A stretch of 64,000 nt of DNA from Epiperipatus broadwayi (GCA_028023455.1 JAQFVV010012394.1:18802353-18866352); one strand, 5' to 3'. Counted from the stretch's first letter, positions 10,541 through 24,429 are shown. Notes: generated by a model not told the origin, from the sequence alone. A program made the numbers and translations.

Positions 10541-11600
10541 ATTAAAAGCTTTAGAGTTAATCATTTGAAAAAGAGTGCTAAAGATAAGATTAATAATGTA
10601 GAAAAATAAATGTATATATATAAATAAATGGACCCCCCCCCCTGCATTTTTCCCAATGAATAATTATAAACATGAATTGGATTGAGCAAGAAATTAGAGA
10701 AAGAAGAATTATGAAAGTCTGCAGAGAGAATGTGAAAATGAGATTGTTGAAAAAAAAGCTAAGGATGTTAAGAAGGAAGTAGCTTGGATGTATTTGAGGG
10801 GGATGGACGGATACATCAAAAGACAGAAAGACTTTGAGAAGGGAAAATGATTATGAAAAATAAACTGGAAAAGATTATTAGAGATTGTGTCAAAGTAGAT
10901 TAGAAAAGAAAGAAATTAAAGATCTTAAAAAGGAAAATACTTATAATTATTGAAGAGTGGGGGGGGGAGATAAGAGACAAGGAGTCTGAGAGGAAACAAC
11001 CTGTCTTTTGCAAATTATTGATGATGATCAGTTCAGACTTTATAAAAGGTGTAAAGATGCCGACAGCTCTTTACAAAATGCAAATTGGCCGTATAAAATT
11101 AAAAATATTTAAGAACCAGTTTTATAAAATTTATTAAAAATATAAAAGTACTGTTGCCAAGCATCCCAGCCATTTTACTTGTAATATTGAAAGGATTTTC
11201 ATTGTTGTTAGAATTAATGATATCAACTAGGAGATTAAAAGAGTAAATTGAATATCGTCAGTTGAACAATTTCAGTTAAGATTTATTTATGTAAATATGA
11301 AAAACGTCAGCTGATATTTCTTCAGTCTTACACCCACTCACCCCCGCACTTCAGAATTATCTGCAGCAATATCTCAATAAATTAAAATGAATTGCAACAG
11401 AGAAAAAAAAAATAACAATCTGAAGAAATAAAATATGTTCAATTATTTTAGTCTATCTACCCCTACTCCCATAAGCAAAATAGCATCCTATACACTCATT
11501 TCTTATTTCATTATATTTATAGTTTAAGAGAACAGCCTCTATTTCAATAAAGCGCAAACACTTGTCATATCTACAATTTGGCTTTAAAGTCAGCCTAAGT
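10541..11600. other. A/G-rich AT DNA, no gene recognised
   Basis: The plus strand is A/G-rich with repeated AAGAAATTAAAGA-type words and C10 (10631) and G-rich (10962) tracts. Basic low-complexity frames can be read but none shows a domain. It may be further LINE debris. Confidence 0.4.
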
Positions 11601-11602
11601 AG

Positions 11603-11705
11603 TCAAGCGTTGTTAGCCGAGAGGTTATCGCAACCGCCTTGCGAGCAAGTAGTTGGTTGCAGACTGTTGTGGGTTCGCGTCCCGGCCGATGCTATGGCAT
11701 AAACC
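11603..11705 (+). mobile_element. tRNA-derived SINE, copy 2
   Basis: The segment GTTGTTAGCCGAGAGGTTAT (box A region) is followed by GTTGTGGGTTCGCGTCCCGG (box B) and CCGATGCTATGGCATA. It matches the 5513 copy over its whole length. Box B (GGGTTCGCGTCCC) is nearly canonical. I could not fix a target duplication, so the copy is older or its flank has decayed. It lies in AT-rich DNA just downstream of LINE debris. Confidence 0.88.
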
Positions 11706-13820
11706 AAGAGATATCATTATTATTTTAAAATTCAAAATTACTGATTTATTTAAGTAGTACAAAATAAATTTGTCTTATTCTGGTGAGAGCAAAGGTTATC
11801 ACTTGATTGTGGTATTCAATTACCTATTTAACTCTGATTATTCCAAAAAGTCTGTTCTGTAGTATATGGAATTATTAATGAACATTTATTATTGATGTAA
11901 TTATACAATTATTTGAATGCTATAAGATTTTAGGGCAAAAACTGGAAATAAATTATGCTTCTTAGAAAAAGACATTAGCACTTGTATTCTAATTCTTAAG
12001 ACAATTTGGAATATTTTTATATACAAAACAGATTAAGGATATATATAAATATTAATTACTAGTACATATACAGAAATATGAGAATGACAGTGGAATAATG
12101 AGATAGCATTTAAACTGCACAAGTACGTTATTGAAATAATATATGTATATATATATATATTACAAGAAAGAGACATCACTGGTGTATTATGCTTGGTTTA
12201 GATCAGTGACAGAGTGGTAGATTCCAGCTAAAGATTCATATATTATAGCTAAAAATCTGCCATTTTCATTGGTCAAATGACTTACGACCTTTCAAGAACA
12301 AGTCACTTTTATTTTTTTGCACTATATTAAATGCATTAACCATAGATAATATTAAACATCAAGCAAATTCCATTAGAAAAAAAAAAGGTGGACAATTAAC
12401 TAAACAGAAATAAGAAATAAAAAATTGCATGAGTCTAGGTGATGTAGATCTTTTTTATTTTCAAGAAATCAATGAATTTGTTACATACCTTAAGACAGTA
12501 TTCATTACAATAGAAAATGGCCCATTTTAAATAAAATCAAGCATTAATTTATTTAAAAATAAGATTACATTTAAACATATATATATTATACCCTACCTTG
12601 CATATTATACCCTATCTTGCTATATTCCAAAAAAAAAAAAAAATACTACTCATCAAATATATATGATCGACTTATCGAAACAATATTTATCAAAAAACTA
12701 TGCTTATTAAAACAACGCTACTTTGACTAGCTCAGAATATATTTCTAACATATTATATCTAATAAAATTAAAATTCAAATTAATTTATCATATTTAAATA
12801 ATAAACTAAGATAATCAAAAAACACATGAATTAAATATTTAGCTTCAAATTGGATTCCCAGCTCATTTATTATACTAATAATTCAAACTACAACTAGCTC
12901 ATTATTTACTATTAAAATATGGTTCGATTAAAATACGAATAAAAATTACGAAACCCTTGCACAAGATATTCAGCAAGGTACACTATTGGCTTAACATTGA
13001 GGATGTATCCCAAAAAATATACTCTCAATGGCATAAGAATATTACCCCTACTTAATTAATATAACAAAACTACCTTGTAATACTCTCATGGCTCATAACA
13101 AACATAAAATAATCCAAATTAAATAATCTATAAAATTTATTATAAAACAATAAATCAATTACTATTCTTTCATAAAAATATTAAAATCTAACATTAACTA
13201 AAATTATTATCAAATCATCACTTCATATAATTATATAATTATTCAACATCTCAGGTTCATCTAATAATTATAATAAACACATTAATACTATGTAGTTAAA
13301 TACAGTAAAGAGATTTTACATATATCCAATTACCTTCACAAAACAATAATGAACAACTAGAATATTTTAATGATTCTTAAAAATCATACATCTATTTGAC
13401 TACTACTCATCAATAAATGTAGATAAAATTATAAATTCTCATAAAACATCAGATAAAATCTTTTATTTATTATGTGGCATTTACAGAAAATATATTCTTA
13501 ATATAATTGTAATATTAAATATTTTAAAATTGACATTGCATAATTTTCATAATTACCAATAATAAGATCTTCTGTAATAATAATAACTATGATATATTTT
13601 TTGTTAATCATGTGCAATAATATATAACTCGTGTGTGGATACTAAGATTCAAAAACATTCGGACACATCAAACAAAGAAATTCTTGAAACAATATGAATT
13701 CCAAAACATTAACAACTTTATTATTTAACAACTATTATATTTACAACAATATAAATTTATAAAATTTAAAATATTTACAAAAAATAACAAAAAAGAAATT
13801 AATTAGATTAAAATATTTAC
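11706..13820. other. AT-rich DNA, no gene recognised
   Basis: Extremely AT-rich. A 21-bp word around TATTATACCCTA-CTTGC is duplicated at about 12587-12628. I considered a mitochondrial insert but found no tRNA, rRNA or protein signature. No exon was seen. Confidence 0.5.
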
Positions 13821-14124
13821 ATAAAAAAACATAAATCAGCATTTATTTTTTATAGCATCTGTATACAATTGTAATCACATTCATATCGGCTTTTTCAAAC
13901 CAAATTGTGCAAACACTTTTTGCGAGTGTTAAATAATAAATCAATACCCTCTGACCCATACGAGATATAGAATTTATGCAGCAATAAAAGGAATCCCTTT
14001 ATTGCTGCATAAATTCTATATCTCGTATGGGTCAGAGGGTATTCATTTATTATTTAACACTCGCAAAAAGCGTTTGCACAATTGGGTTTGAAAAAGCCAA
14101 TATGAATGTGATAAAAAAACATAA
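13821..14124 (+). mobile_element. palindromic retroposed element, family F2
   Basis: The element at 13835-14110 lies between perfect direct repeats ATAAAAAAACATAA (13821-13834 and 14111-14124). An unpaired leader of about 43 nt precedes a nearly perfect hairpin. Its left arm is AATCACATTCATATCGGC...TTTATGCAGCAATAAA and its right arm TTTATTGCTGCATAAA...GCCAATATGAATGTGAT, with arms of about 115 bp and a 7-9 nt loop near 13990. A transcript through this region would fold into a very long double-stranded RNA. No coding capacity. Confidence 0.85.
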
Positions 14125-17100
14125 TAAAAATAAATAAATATTAAATAGCCTTTATTTTGACTATTTGGTATATAAAATGTAATACATGATACATTATAGT
14201 AGTAATACTATTATTTTCTACAATTACAATGATATTCCATTATCATTATTATAATAAAACAATAACAATATATAAATACAATTTATTTAACGAATAATAT
14301 GCTTCACATTTTTGGAAAGTAATTATAATTATAGTAATGCCTATTAACTATAAAATTTAAAATTAAAATTAGCACTTATTCAAAATTTAACATATAACAT
14401 TATATTGAAAAAGACTAAGCACATTGTTTATATACCAGTAAAGTATTTATCTTTACCTTTCAGGTATATTTTAACATTTCAATGTAAATTTAAATAAAGA
14501 AAAATTTAATTACTGAAACAACATTATTTGTCACTTTATAAAACTATTTACTTTTAAAATATTTTAAATAATCCTGTAACTTTATTCTTTTATAAGTTCA
14601 CTCCCCTTATAGAAACTTCAAATTATATTAAAAAATTACATTGCTTATATGTACTATATTTATTAATTTTATAATTTATTACCCTAATAGCATTCAGATA
14701 TTACGTTTCATCATTATTTCTCACAATCAAATAAAATATGCATCAAATATTTGAGTTTAATGATTGCTATTATTCATATATATCTAGAAATATCAAATCA
14801 TTCCTTTTCTTCTTTTTCTATAAACAATAAATAATTAAACATCATTTGTGATAAAAAAAATTCTCACCTCTTGCATTCACAAATATTGACAATTTTCAAC
14901 AGTCCAATTATTATTCTAACCAACTTTTAAATTATCATTTATGATGTAATATTCAGTGGCGATTAATAATGATTATAGTGAGGGATATGAATACAATAAT
15001 AACTCAATGAATATGAAATAGCATGGTTACCATGTACCCCAAATTCTGGTTATGGCTTCTACCTGAGCTCTTTACTGAACTATGAAAAGTACGCAACTGC
15101 CCAAGTACTAACTATACAGAATTTTGTTACCTGTATTTAATTCCTTAATTCACAACAATATGATTCACATATATTTTTTCTCAATATCCCTAGTACCCAG
15201 GATTTTGTTTTGCAACTAATTTTCCAGACCACTATTCTTCATCTTCCACATTCTGAATACTTCTCCTAACATTGCAAAGGAATTCTATGTTACATAAAAT
15301 AATCTCAAACTATATTTCCAAAATAAATATTGAATAAAATTCAAGAAGATTCAAAACATTGTATACACAAATGATTTCAATAAAATACCCACTGTTATCA
15401 TACATTCATTCACTTATAGTGCTATATAATTCAGAGATCAATATTTTCATTTTATTGTATCTAAACAAATACCGTCTACAATGATATACTAAAAACTCAT
15501 AGTCATATTTCAAAAATATGCATACTTAAGCATTCATAAAAATTACTTAAATACCTTTAGATAACCCACAAGGCATTTTCTATATTTACTTTACAAAAAT
15601 ATGATTCATCTGGTTTAATACTCAAGCAATATGATAAGTGAAATAAAATATACAATATCATTAAAATATTATTAAAATGCATAATAATTGACCTTAATTC
15701 CAGCAATAATTATTAGAATTAAATATGGCAATTCCCTTCTTTTTGTGGTCTGAACATAAAATAAGTTATAGGTATTTTATTTTACCTATCAGAAAGTTTA
15801 ATATTCTGATACCTATCTTTTTTTTTAGTTTTTGAATAAATTATTTCAATCTTAAAACTAAACTTATCTCTAAAAAACATGTTAACTGAATATTATTAAT
15901 AATAGTAGTAAAAAAACATTAATACTAAAAAATATAAAAATAATAAATTCAAAGCTACACAAAGTTCTTGTTTGCTTTCATTCCTCCAGTGCTGACAATG
16001 AAAAATAATAGGAGAGCTAGCTCCATTACAATGGACTACGAAAAGTTTGAACAAAACTTCTTTCCTTCCTGCCATGCTGAAAAGAACTCTGTAATGCACA
16101 AAATTAAATCTTTTAAAATCTCTTCAAAATATTGTCCATCCATATTGGATAAATAGTCTATCTAAGTCTGTTTTTTTTTACATTTTCAGAAGAACAGATA
16201 TTTCAAAAGAAAAACATTCATTAATATAATTTTTCATATTAAGTAATAATCATGCTAATCCAGACTATGGCAAAATATAGCAACATTAATAGAAGTCATA
16301 TATAAAACATTTTAAAGAATAAGATTATTTATCGGTTAATTAATTTTTTTTCAGCAGACAACTTTCATTCTAATTTGTTTAAAAAATGTATACACTTATA
16401 TTTAAATAACCATAATTTATCACAGGATGTTTCTTAAAATTCAAGATTTTATGTTTTCAAATGTGCATATATTAATTACTAATTTCTTACAATATTGTAC
16501 AATCTCTGGATCCAGGTAATATTTCATAAAAGACATAATGATAATCTTAAATAATATCAAAATTCATCTCTCTTTTAATAAGAAAAATCTTTTAAAATGT
16601 ACAGTTCAAAAAACATTTTCTCTTAATCTTGATATGTACAATTTTAAAAATATATAATGTTCATTCAGGCCATTTTCTTTTAAACAAACTAGTAACAAAA
16701 CATTTTACCTATGCATTGCAAATAATATAAAATAGATCCACACATATTTAATTCAGTTGCATAATATCACTTGTTCTTCCTTTTCTTTCTTTTAAAGCAC
16801 ATATAACTTATTAAATAGCTTTTAACAAATATCCTCAACACAATAATAAGATGTAAATTTTTTGACAGTTTATATTTATAAGAGTTTATCAAAATTGTTA
16901 ATTTCATACATACTAAAAATATTGCATATAAAGTTCTTATGTACACTTAGAATTTCCTTGGTTATATGGTTAAAATTCTTACAGCTTCTACAAGGCATTA
17001 CCAATGCTTTGATGATAACTATTGATCTCCATAAAATTATCACAGTTTTTTTAAGCTTCAATGTGAAAATTTTACTGTCAGATAATGAATTCATTTATCC

Positions 17101-18080
17101 GAATATTGGATATATTAAAACAATTATTTAAAATTATACTTTTAACTTTAAATTAAAAAAATATTTTATAAAAAATTAAAACCTAAAACAAGATCAGATT
17201 AGACAAACAAAATAAGACAAGATTAGATAAGACTAGAACTAGAAAAACTGTCTAGACTGACTGAACACTTATATTTATAACTATTTTATCCAATGATTTC
17301 ATTGGTTGATCCAAGTTCTTCTTAAATACTAATTTACATATAAATTAAATTTCTGTCTACAAAATAATTTGCTAAAACAATATGACTCATCATTTTTATA
17401 TTACATAAACTTTATTTTATATTTCATAATATAAAATACCTTTATTTAAACAATTAAAATATTTTTAGTAATTTGAATATTAATTTTAAAATGGAAAATA
17501 TTTAGACAACATAATAAAAATTAATTGTTACTTTTAAAATAAAATTTACAATATTATTTTGCAACATTTAATGTGTATAGTTTTACTAACAAGGGAACTA
17601 AAAAATAATATATTTTCCTAAAAACATGAAAGCTCAAAGACAAATACACACACTTTTAAAGACATGTGACACTTTTCAAATCATTCTAGAATAATTTAAT
17701 TACTAATTTTTTAAAATAATAACGTAAATAACTAAAATTATTTAAAGTATATAAGATATAACATTTAATATTATAATTAAACTATTGTTTTAGCATTATG
17801 TCCTTTAAATATAATAAACATTAGTTAATTTTAATCTTTCAAATAATATATATTACTTTTATCATTTGAATTATATTAAAACAACTTTAAAATACTCTAA
17901 ATATCTTTATAGACTTTCTATCTAACAAGTTTAAACCTATTTTACTCACAAAATTAATATGAAATAGTATGGACTAATATGAATTTAAATTTTAAAAAAA
18001 ACCTAGCTATTTTTAAGTTCTACTTAAAATGACTGGTAAATACAGTAATCAAAAATTTTGAAAGTACAAGAAATATAATC
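14125..18080. other. AT-rich DNA, no gene recognised
   Basis: Almost 4 kb of very AT-rich sequence. The overlapping frames near 15896-16156 and 16862-17131 are on opposite strands, have no domain signature and are judged to be chance. No splice-bounded exon or RNA gene was recognised. Confidence 0.5.
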
Positions 18081-18081
18081 G

Positions 18082-18260
18082 TCACTTAGGAGCGCTTTAG
18101 ACTATCCTCATAGTCGAAAAATATTGCAAATTGAAAACAATAACAATAAAAGAAAAATAAAGGAAGCTATGGTAATATATAAATGCAAGCGGGATTTAAT
18201 TAATAGGCAGGCAGGTTGACCTTTCAAAGTATTAATTGACAAAGACACCTTTTCTATATA
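18082..18260 (+). mobile_element. partial inverted-repeat DNA element with left terminus
   Basis: The left terminus TCACTTAGGAGCGCTTTAGA-CTATCCTCATAGTC (18082-18115) matches, inverted, the right terminus at 22987-23020 at 29 of 34 positions. The adjoining body (TATTGCAAATTGAAA, then AAGGAAGCTATGGTAATATA and TAATAGGCAGGCAG) is repeated in direct orientation before that right terminus. This copy has lost its own right end. A full element would be about 230 bp, MITE-sized. Confidence 0.7.
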
Positions 18261-18970
18261 TTGCTTTGAAGAAATATAGACATTGATTTATAATATTATT
18301 ACATATATAAGTATGCATATAAAAGAGAGAGTAGTGATAAAAGTCTTAAGGAAGATATTAACAAGCAGACTATTGGGATATTATTGTTGAAAAGCCATTT
18401 TCATTTGTGAAAAAGGAAAATATGCTTTACCTTCATAGTGAAAGCAATTGGTCCCCCAAAGTTCTTAGTTAGTCAGGAATATTGCATAAAGAACAAGTAG
18501 TTATAATTGTTTTCTACAGGAAAAAATTTGGCTGGTTCTGTTAACAAACAATTTAATCTAGTATGTATAATATGGTTTTGCATTTTGTTCTATTTTGTCT
18601 TTATTTTTAAAAATAGTGGTGACAGAAAATGTGGGTAAATTCGTAAAACAGATGCCATAATTTTCTTCTTTTATTTCCACTTGATGTAAGATATCCATTT
18701 CAGTTTTCAAACTGAAAGATTTTTTTAAATTTTTTTTCAAGGTCATATTAGTTGCTACTATGATTTTTGTTGAAAACATGTCGCTTTATACTTTTAAATA
18801 TAATTTCTAGAATTAAAAGTATCTTTTAACTGTCCAAAAATACAGCAAAAAGGATGAGAAAGTGAAATTAAACTAGCAGTTAACAATTTTTTGTGTTCTT
18901 CCATGCAATTGTTTCTCGTTGCCCTGAAAAAAATCCATACTGAAGTTTTATTTTTTTTAATTTGTACTAC
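18261..18970. other. AT-rich DNA, no gene recognised
   Basis: No exon, RNA or clear repeat. The 73-codon minus frame at 18558-18779 is low-complexity and lacks any signature. Confidence 0.5.
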
Positions 18971-19172
18971 TATATTATATTACGTAATATTTACTAAGGC
19001 TGTAACCTCAGGAATATGCATCTGAAAAATGTGAAGATAGGGACCTCTACAGGTCTTAACCACAACCCCTACCTTCGCATTTTTCAGACACATATTCCTG
19101 AGGTTATAGCCTTAGTAAATATTACTTAATATAATAATGTGCGTTTAAAAATAAATTTATATTATATTACGT
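18971..19172 (-). mobile_element. palindromic retroposed element, family F4, copy 2
   Basis: Perfect 15-bp direct repeats TATATTATATTACGT flank the element (18971-18985 and 19158-19172). The hairpin arms are TAATATTTACTAAGGCTGTA-ACCTCAGGAATATG at the left and CATATTCCTGAGGTTATAGC-CTTAGTAAATATTA at the right. The unpaired leader is on the right (19125-19157), the reverse complement of the leader in the 9306 copy, so this copy is in minus orientation. The interior holds a second small inverted pair around GGGACCTCTACAGGT. Confidence 0.88.
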
Positions 19173-20295
19173 GAAATTATTTAAATTTTTTTAAAAATGT
19201 TTAATAACAACTTATTGAATTGATTATAAAGTCAATGTAAGAATAGCAAAAGTAGCATACAGTACATTATCAAAAATTTAATCATAGTTAATATTAAAAA
19301 AAATACTCGGACATATTAAAAATGAAAAAAAACGATCTAATGCATTTTCTGAGTTTGAATATTGGAATCAATATTCAAAACTTTTTTTAAAATAATATGT
19401 ACTATGCAAACCTAAACAGTGCTTTACATACAAATAAGCTAGGTGTCACATTTTATTTTTTTGCCATGAGATGTCACCTTTTATTAAGTGTAGTAGTTAT
19501 TTTCTTGGAAATGACTTAATTTTTTTTAGGTTAGTGCAAGTGATGTCGGAGATATTAATTATTTAAATAAATATTCAAGATATGAATCTTTTTCAATTTA
19601 TTTGTATTGCATTTTTATAATACAAAATGTATAACGTATGCAATTTTGCTCACATTTTTAAAAAAAATTGTAATTGTAATAATGTTTGCAATTCTGAAAC
19701 AAGTAATGAGATATTTTAAAATCAAGCAATTGATTAAACCCTACTTTTAATTCAGATTTAGTAATTTTTGGTCATACAAAGTTCATTTTTATGAATTCTT
19801 TTTTTTTTTTTTCAAAATAACAATTACGAAAACTAAATTATAAGACAGTGATTATAATTTTTATCGCCAGCAAATTACTGTTAGTAAAAATTAAAATCCA
19901 TAAAACTAAATACAGTATACAGTTTTTAAACTCGTATTGTATATACATATTTTCAAATGTAATATTGTATTAATATATTTGGTTGTTGTATATCATTAAA
20001 ATATAATTTTGATTATTTATTATACTGAATGAAATACTTTTTTTTGTAATTGTTAACGAAGAAAATCTTTATTTTGACTATGTCATTTATAAAATATTGA
20101 TTGGTTTACAAGAATGCTGAATGAAAATTAAATACTATATTGTACATTAATTAATCATATTTTAAATTTATAATCAAAATATTATAATACAGCACAAAAT
20201 TGTGTAGGGTATTATGTATTATGAATAAACTCTGTACTGTACAGTTTGAGTATGAATGTCACTATTGTGCTTTTGGATGATATAGCGTTAATAAC
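19173..20295. other. AT-rich DNA, no gene recognised
   Basis: AT-rich with T and A runs. No open frame above background, no tRNA, and no recognisable repeat except simple tracts. Confidence 0.5.
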
Positions 20296-20556
20296 TATCC
20301 TATAACATATTAAAATGGGTAAAACTCTCCATACATATCGCCACTCAGTGCAAGCCAGAGTAATCAATGGATGCCAGAAGGCTTATGCATCCATTGATTA
20401 CTCTGGTTTGCACTGAGTGGCAATATTTATAGGCATCTATTGATTACTCTGGCTTGCACTGAGTGGCAATACATATGGAGAGTTTTGCCTGTTTTAATAA
20501 CAGTTATAAGCAAGCATAAGAAATGGTGATCATGTGATTTTATTATCCTATAACAT
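20296..20556 (-). mobile_element. palindromic retroposed element, family F1, reverse copy
   Basis: Perfect 13-bp direct repeats TATCCTATAACAT (20296-20308 and 20544-20556) bound the element. Here the leader lies on the right: its reverse complement reads CACATGATCACCATTTCTTA and continues into TTATAACTGTTATTAAAACA. The core consists of inverted copies of AACTCTCCATACATAT-GCCACTCAGTGCAAGCCAGAGTAATCAATGGATGCC. One arm is present twice in partial tandem (about 20395-20430 and 20430-20470), as if the template had been copied more than once. Confidence 0.87.
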
Positions 20557-22796
20557 CATCAGTTTTACAAAATGGTCACCCAAAATTTTTTTAAAATTCT
20601 TTTTTACAATTATTATAGAAAGTAATCAATTGTAAATCAAAATAGTGGGTACAAATTGATTATGATTGCTATTGTAAATCTTCACCTAATGGTCCATGCA
20701 CTAAATGGGATATAGATATATCAGTATTATTCCCCCCTCCCCCTTTTTTTTCCTTTTAGATAATGGAAATAATTCAAAAGAAACTGTTGAATAGCTGAAA
20801 CTATGAGCTATTTTTGAAAGTATAGAATAATAAAGTACTGTGTCTGTATTGTATAAAGTGCATAGAAAAAAATACTATTATTATTTACATATATTAGTGT
20901 TCATTCCTATATATTAATATTAAGTATTAGTTTATGTTAACATGTTGCTAGTGTAATGGGATTATTTTTTTATATTTTAATTTATTGAATACTTTAATCA
21001 AAACTTTTGTAAAAGAAATCATGTCTTTATTTAGTTCACAGTGCATATATCAAAAAAATTTAGAATACCTAAAGTGGATTAGAAATTCAATGGTGCTTAT
21101 AAATATTAAAAGATGTATTTAATAACAATATAACCACGAATAAGTTATTGTTTTATTCATTATAATTCTTAGACTGTAGTAATGAATACAAGTAAATATA
21201 ATTAACTATATACCAATATGAGTTAGATTAACTAAGTAAATTAAAGGAAATTATAATGAACATGCTGAAAACAAAAAAATAAAGCGAGACAAATTAAATG
21301 TAATAGATATATAAAACCCAAAATTTCTGTATAAAAAAGAATATTCAAAATGGATAGGGATGGAACAATTAAAGTAAAAATTGATATATTTCTGTTAGAT
21401 AGTAAACAGAATAAAGATAAATTCTTCAGCTCTTCAAAAGCATGTCAAGTCAGAAACTTATGAAGATAAATCATCTGTTCATTTGATGTAGGGGGAGAAA
21501 TCGTAGTTAAAGGACATATATATATATATATTGTAGCAGGGCATATCTTTATTAAGGGGATAGTATAAATTTATTTATTAAACAAAAAAAAAAGAATGTA
21601 CTCAGAAGTGGATAAGGATCAAGCATTTATCTACAATAAATTTATTATCATATTAACGCCTCATGTTAACCGGGAATAATATTTAAATAATCATAAAACC
21701 CTAATTATTTTTTTGATTGCCTTATCTACATATTGTATTTTTTGCTTTTAAATTCTAACAGAATGAATGCTCTTTCTCTCTGTGTGTATGGGCAGTTAAG
21801 AATTATATTTATATATGCACAACATTAGAGTTAATAATATTAAAAATATATTCATTTATTATATTCCAAGAAAAAATAATATTGCCTATAGTTTTGAAAA
21901 ACCAATCATTTAAAGAAACTGTTTTATTATGTTTTCTTGCCAAACTTTATTTTAAACAATATAAAAAATCAAATTGGACATCTTGGATATATAATTAGTT
22001 CGAAAATGTAGGGAAATGACTGTTTAACTAGCAACAGCATTTTAGAACACATAACAGACTTTACAATTTTTTAAAAGGAAGAAAAATGTCATAACATTTA
22101 CTACAGATTTAAAGCAGTCTGTTTTTAAATTTTCATTCTCTTTTAAAAACTGAATTTACTATATTTATCGAATTATATTTGCAACATTATGCATCTTACA
22201 TTTAAAATATCCTTAAAACAGCTCACTTGCATAGATTAAAAATATGTCATTAGTATTGTTTTTATTTATGAAATGAATATTTCTATTAAAAGAAGATTGA
22301 CAAGTAATTAGTAAACTTCATGATATTCAACTTTAAAGAAGATAGCCTTTAAATAGAAAATAAGGTGATATCTCTTATATACAACTATATTTCAATCGAA
22401 ATTAAAGTAAAAGTGTTGTATAAAAGTGCTATAACATTTTTCTCTGAAATGGATTATTTCAATAATTACTTAATACAAATAACTGCTATTCTGATGAATA
22501 TTTTGGTTTTAAGAAAGTAACAAGCTCAACAGAAGATTATTCTTTCCAAACGTATCTTTAAATAAGCAAAAAAAATTTAAATAATATTTATTTATTTATT
22601 TTGCATTTTTTCATTGTACAAATTTGTAACATAATGAATAATTAATTATAATTATGTTTGTTTACTAATAAAATTTCTTCAGTTCACTTTAAAATCATAT
22701 ATATATTGTTGTATTATATATATATTAGAGAAACAAAATTCTAAACATAATGATAATTTATCAGCTTCCGTTTTTTATTATCATAATAAATCATGT
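20557..22796. other. AT-rich DNA, no gene recognised
   Basis: No exon or RNA gene seen. There are simple (TA)n tracts near 21520 and 22700 and a C/T-rich tract near 20730. The small frames are low-complexity. Confidence 0.5.
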
Positions 22797-23020
22797 ATAT
22801 ATAGTTTTGATTTCAATTATAATAACATAATAATATTGCAAACTGAAATAAATAATAATAAAAAGAAAAATCAAGGAAGCTATGTTAATATATAAATATA
22901 AGCAAGACTTAATCAATAGGCAGGCAGCAAACGTTAAGATCACAGAATTATGGGAAAGTTGTCCTTGCAAAGTATTAGTTGACAAAGACTACGAAGATAG
23001 TTGAAAGTGCTCCTAAGTGA
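22797..23020 (+). mobile_element. partial inverted-repeat DNA element with right terminus
   Basis: This is the partner copy of 18082-18260. The shared body (AAGGAAGCTATGTTAATATA and TCAATAGGCAGGCAG) is followed here by the intact right terminus GACTACGAAGATAGTTGAAA-GTGCTCCTAAGTGA (22987-23020). The left terminus is missing. Together the two copies define the family. Alternatively 18082-23020 could be one element of 4.9 kb with a duplicated subterminal segment; no flanking target duplication supports that. Confidence 0.65.
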
Positions 23021-24429
23021 TGTTATATTTTTTCTTTTTTAAAAATTTTAATTACTGTATTTTCTAATATTTATTTATAATTTTACATATATTATTATTT
23101 AATTTTTATCCTTTCAAAATTTTGGCATGCTTCAATATTTCATATAATAAAATATTTTTGAGTGGAAAACTAAATGTTATATAAAGTTTTAAAAAATTAG
23201 TAAAGTATTTTTTTAAGCAATACAATAAAAACTATCAATTTAGTAGTGACAAAAAATAAGAACTATAAAATATTATTGTATTCGCATCATAAATTTTAAT
23301 GTTGATCCAAGAATCTAAAATAAATAATGACAAATAGGGTGTCTGTATAGATTCAGAAGTTGATACAGAGTTAAAAATATCAAAACAACTAGAGAGGTCA
23401 TAGTCTGCCAACATTGAAACTGCTACTATGCTTTTTAAGGGGGGGGGGAGTTATTGAAGCAAAATGATATTGTCCAAAGCTGTTTAATTACAATGAAAGT
23501 TTGCTATTTCACTGTTCATTTTATTTAAAAATAAAAATTAAAACCATGGTGCAGTCATTTAAATTTTTTGAATAAATGTGAATCACTGAACACACATTAA
23601 TAACTACACTAGTATTATTATTTAATTTGTTTATATTATAATTTTAAATGTACATATGTGTATATGATATACAAAAAATTGTCTGTGTTATATATGTGTA
23701 ATAGAGCTGAAAAATACTGTGCAGTTACAACACAGTAAGCAGTATGCATTATAATAAAAGCTTATCAATAAAATATGAGCTATTATAGATAATGTATAAT
23801 GTATATGTGGGGGGCTTGGAATAGCAGAAATCATGGTTCCATTAATCAAAATTAACACAGATAATATTTGGGAATTAACAGAAAATGTTTGGTTACCGAT
23901 ATAGTTAGTGTACTACATTTTCATTTTAGTTTTTTCTTTTAAATGATATGTGGAGTTACTGAATCCATACTGGGATAACTCATCAATAAATTGCACATTT
24001 TGTGGGGAAATTGGATTCTTACAAAAGTACATCATAAATTTAGTGTAAATTATAACCGTATATGTACACTTGACAAATCTTATTAAATCTCAATTAGTTA
24101 TTTCTTTTTTTTGTAATTTCCTTATTTGTGCTTCAAATTTTATTAACATTTTTATTTGTCTTTCAAAATGTACAAAAAAATAAGGGTCAACTGAAAATAT
24201 CTAATTTTATGAAGTAAAGGATCAAATCCATTGAAAAGTACTTTTTTACCCATAAAAATGCATTTTTTATCAATACATAGAACAATAAAACAATTAATTG
24301 GTTTAGAAACCAAAGATTAAAAAATAAGAGTCAAATAATACATTATTTCACTCTGAAAAGACTAGAAAGAAGTTCTGAATCACTCCTTTTATATTGCTAA
24401 TACAGCACATGTGATCCAGATGAGACTGC
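23021..24429. other. AT-rich DNA, no gene recognised
   Basis: AT-rich, with a G9 tract near 23440. No gene or clear repeat was seen. Confidence 0.5.

Noticed and set aside
12600-13500. Possible mitochondrial DNA insert
   Set aside because: The composition fits, but no tRNA cloverleaf, rRNA or conserved mitochondrial protein segment could be found.
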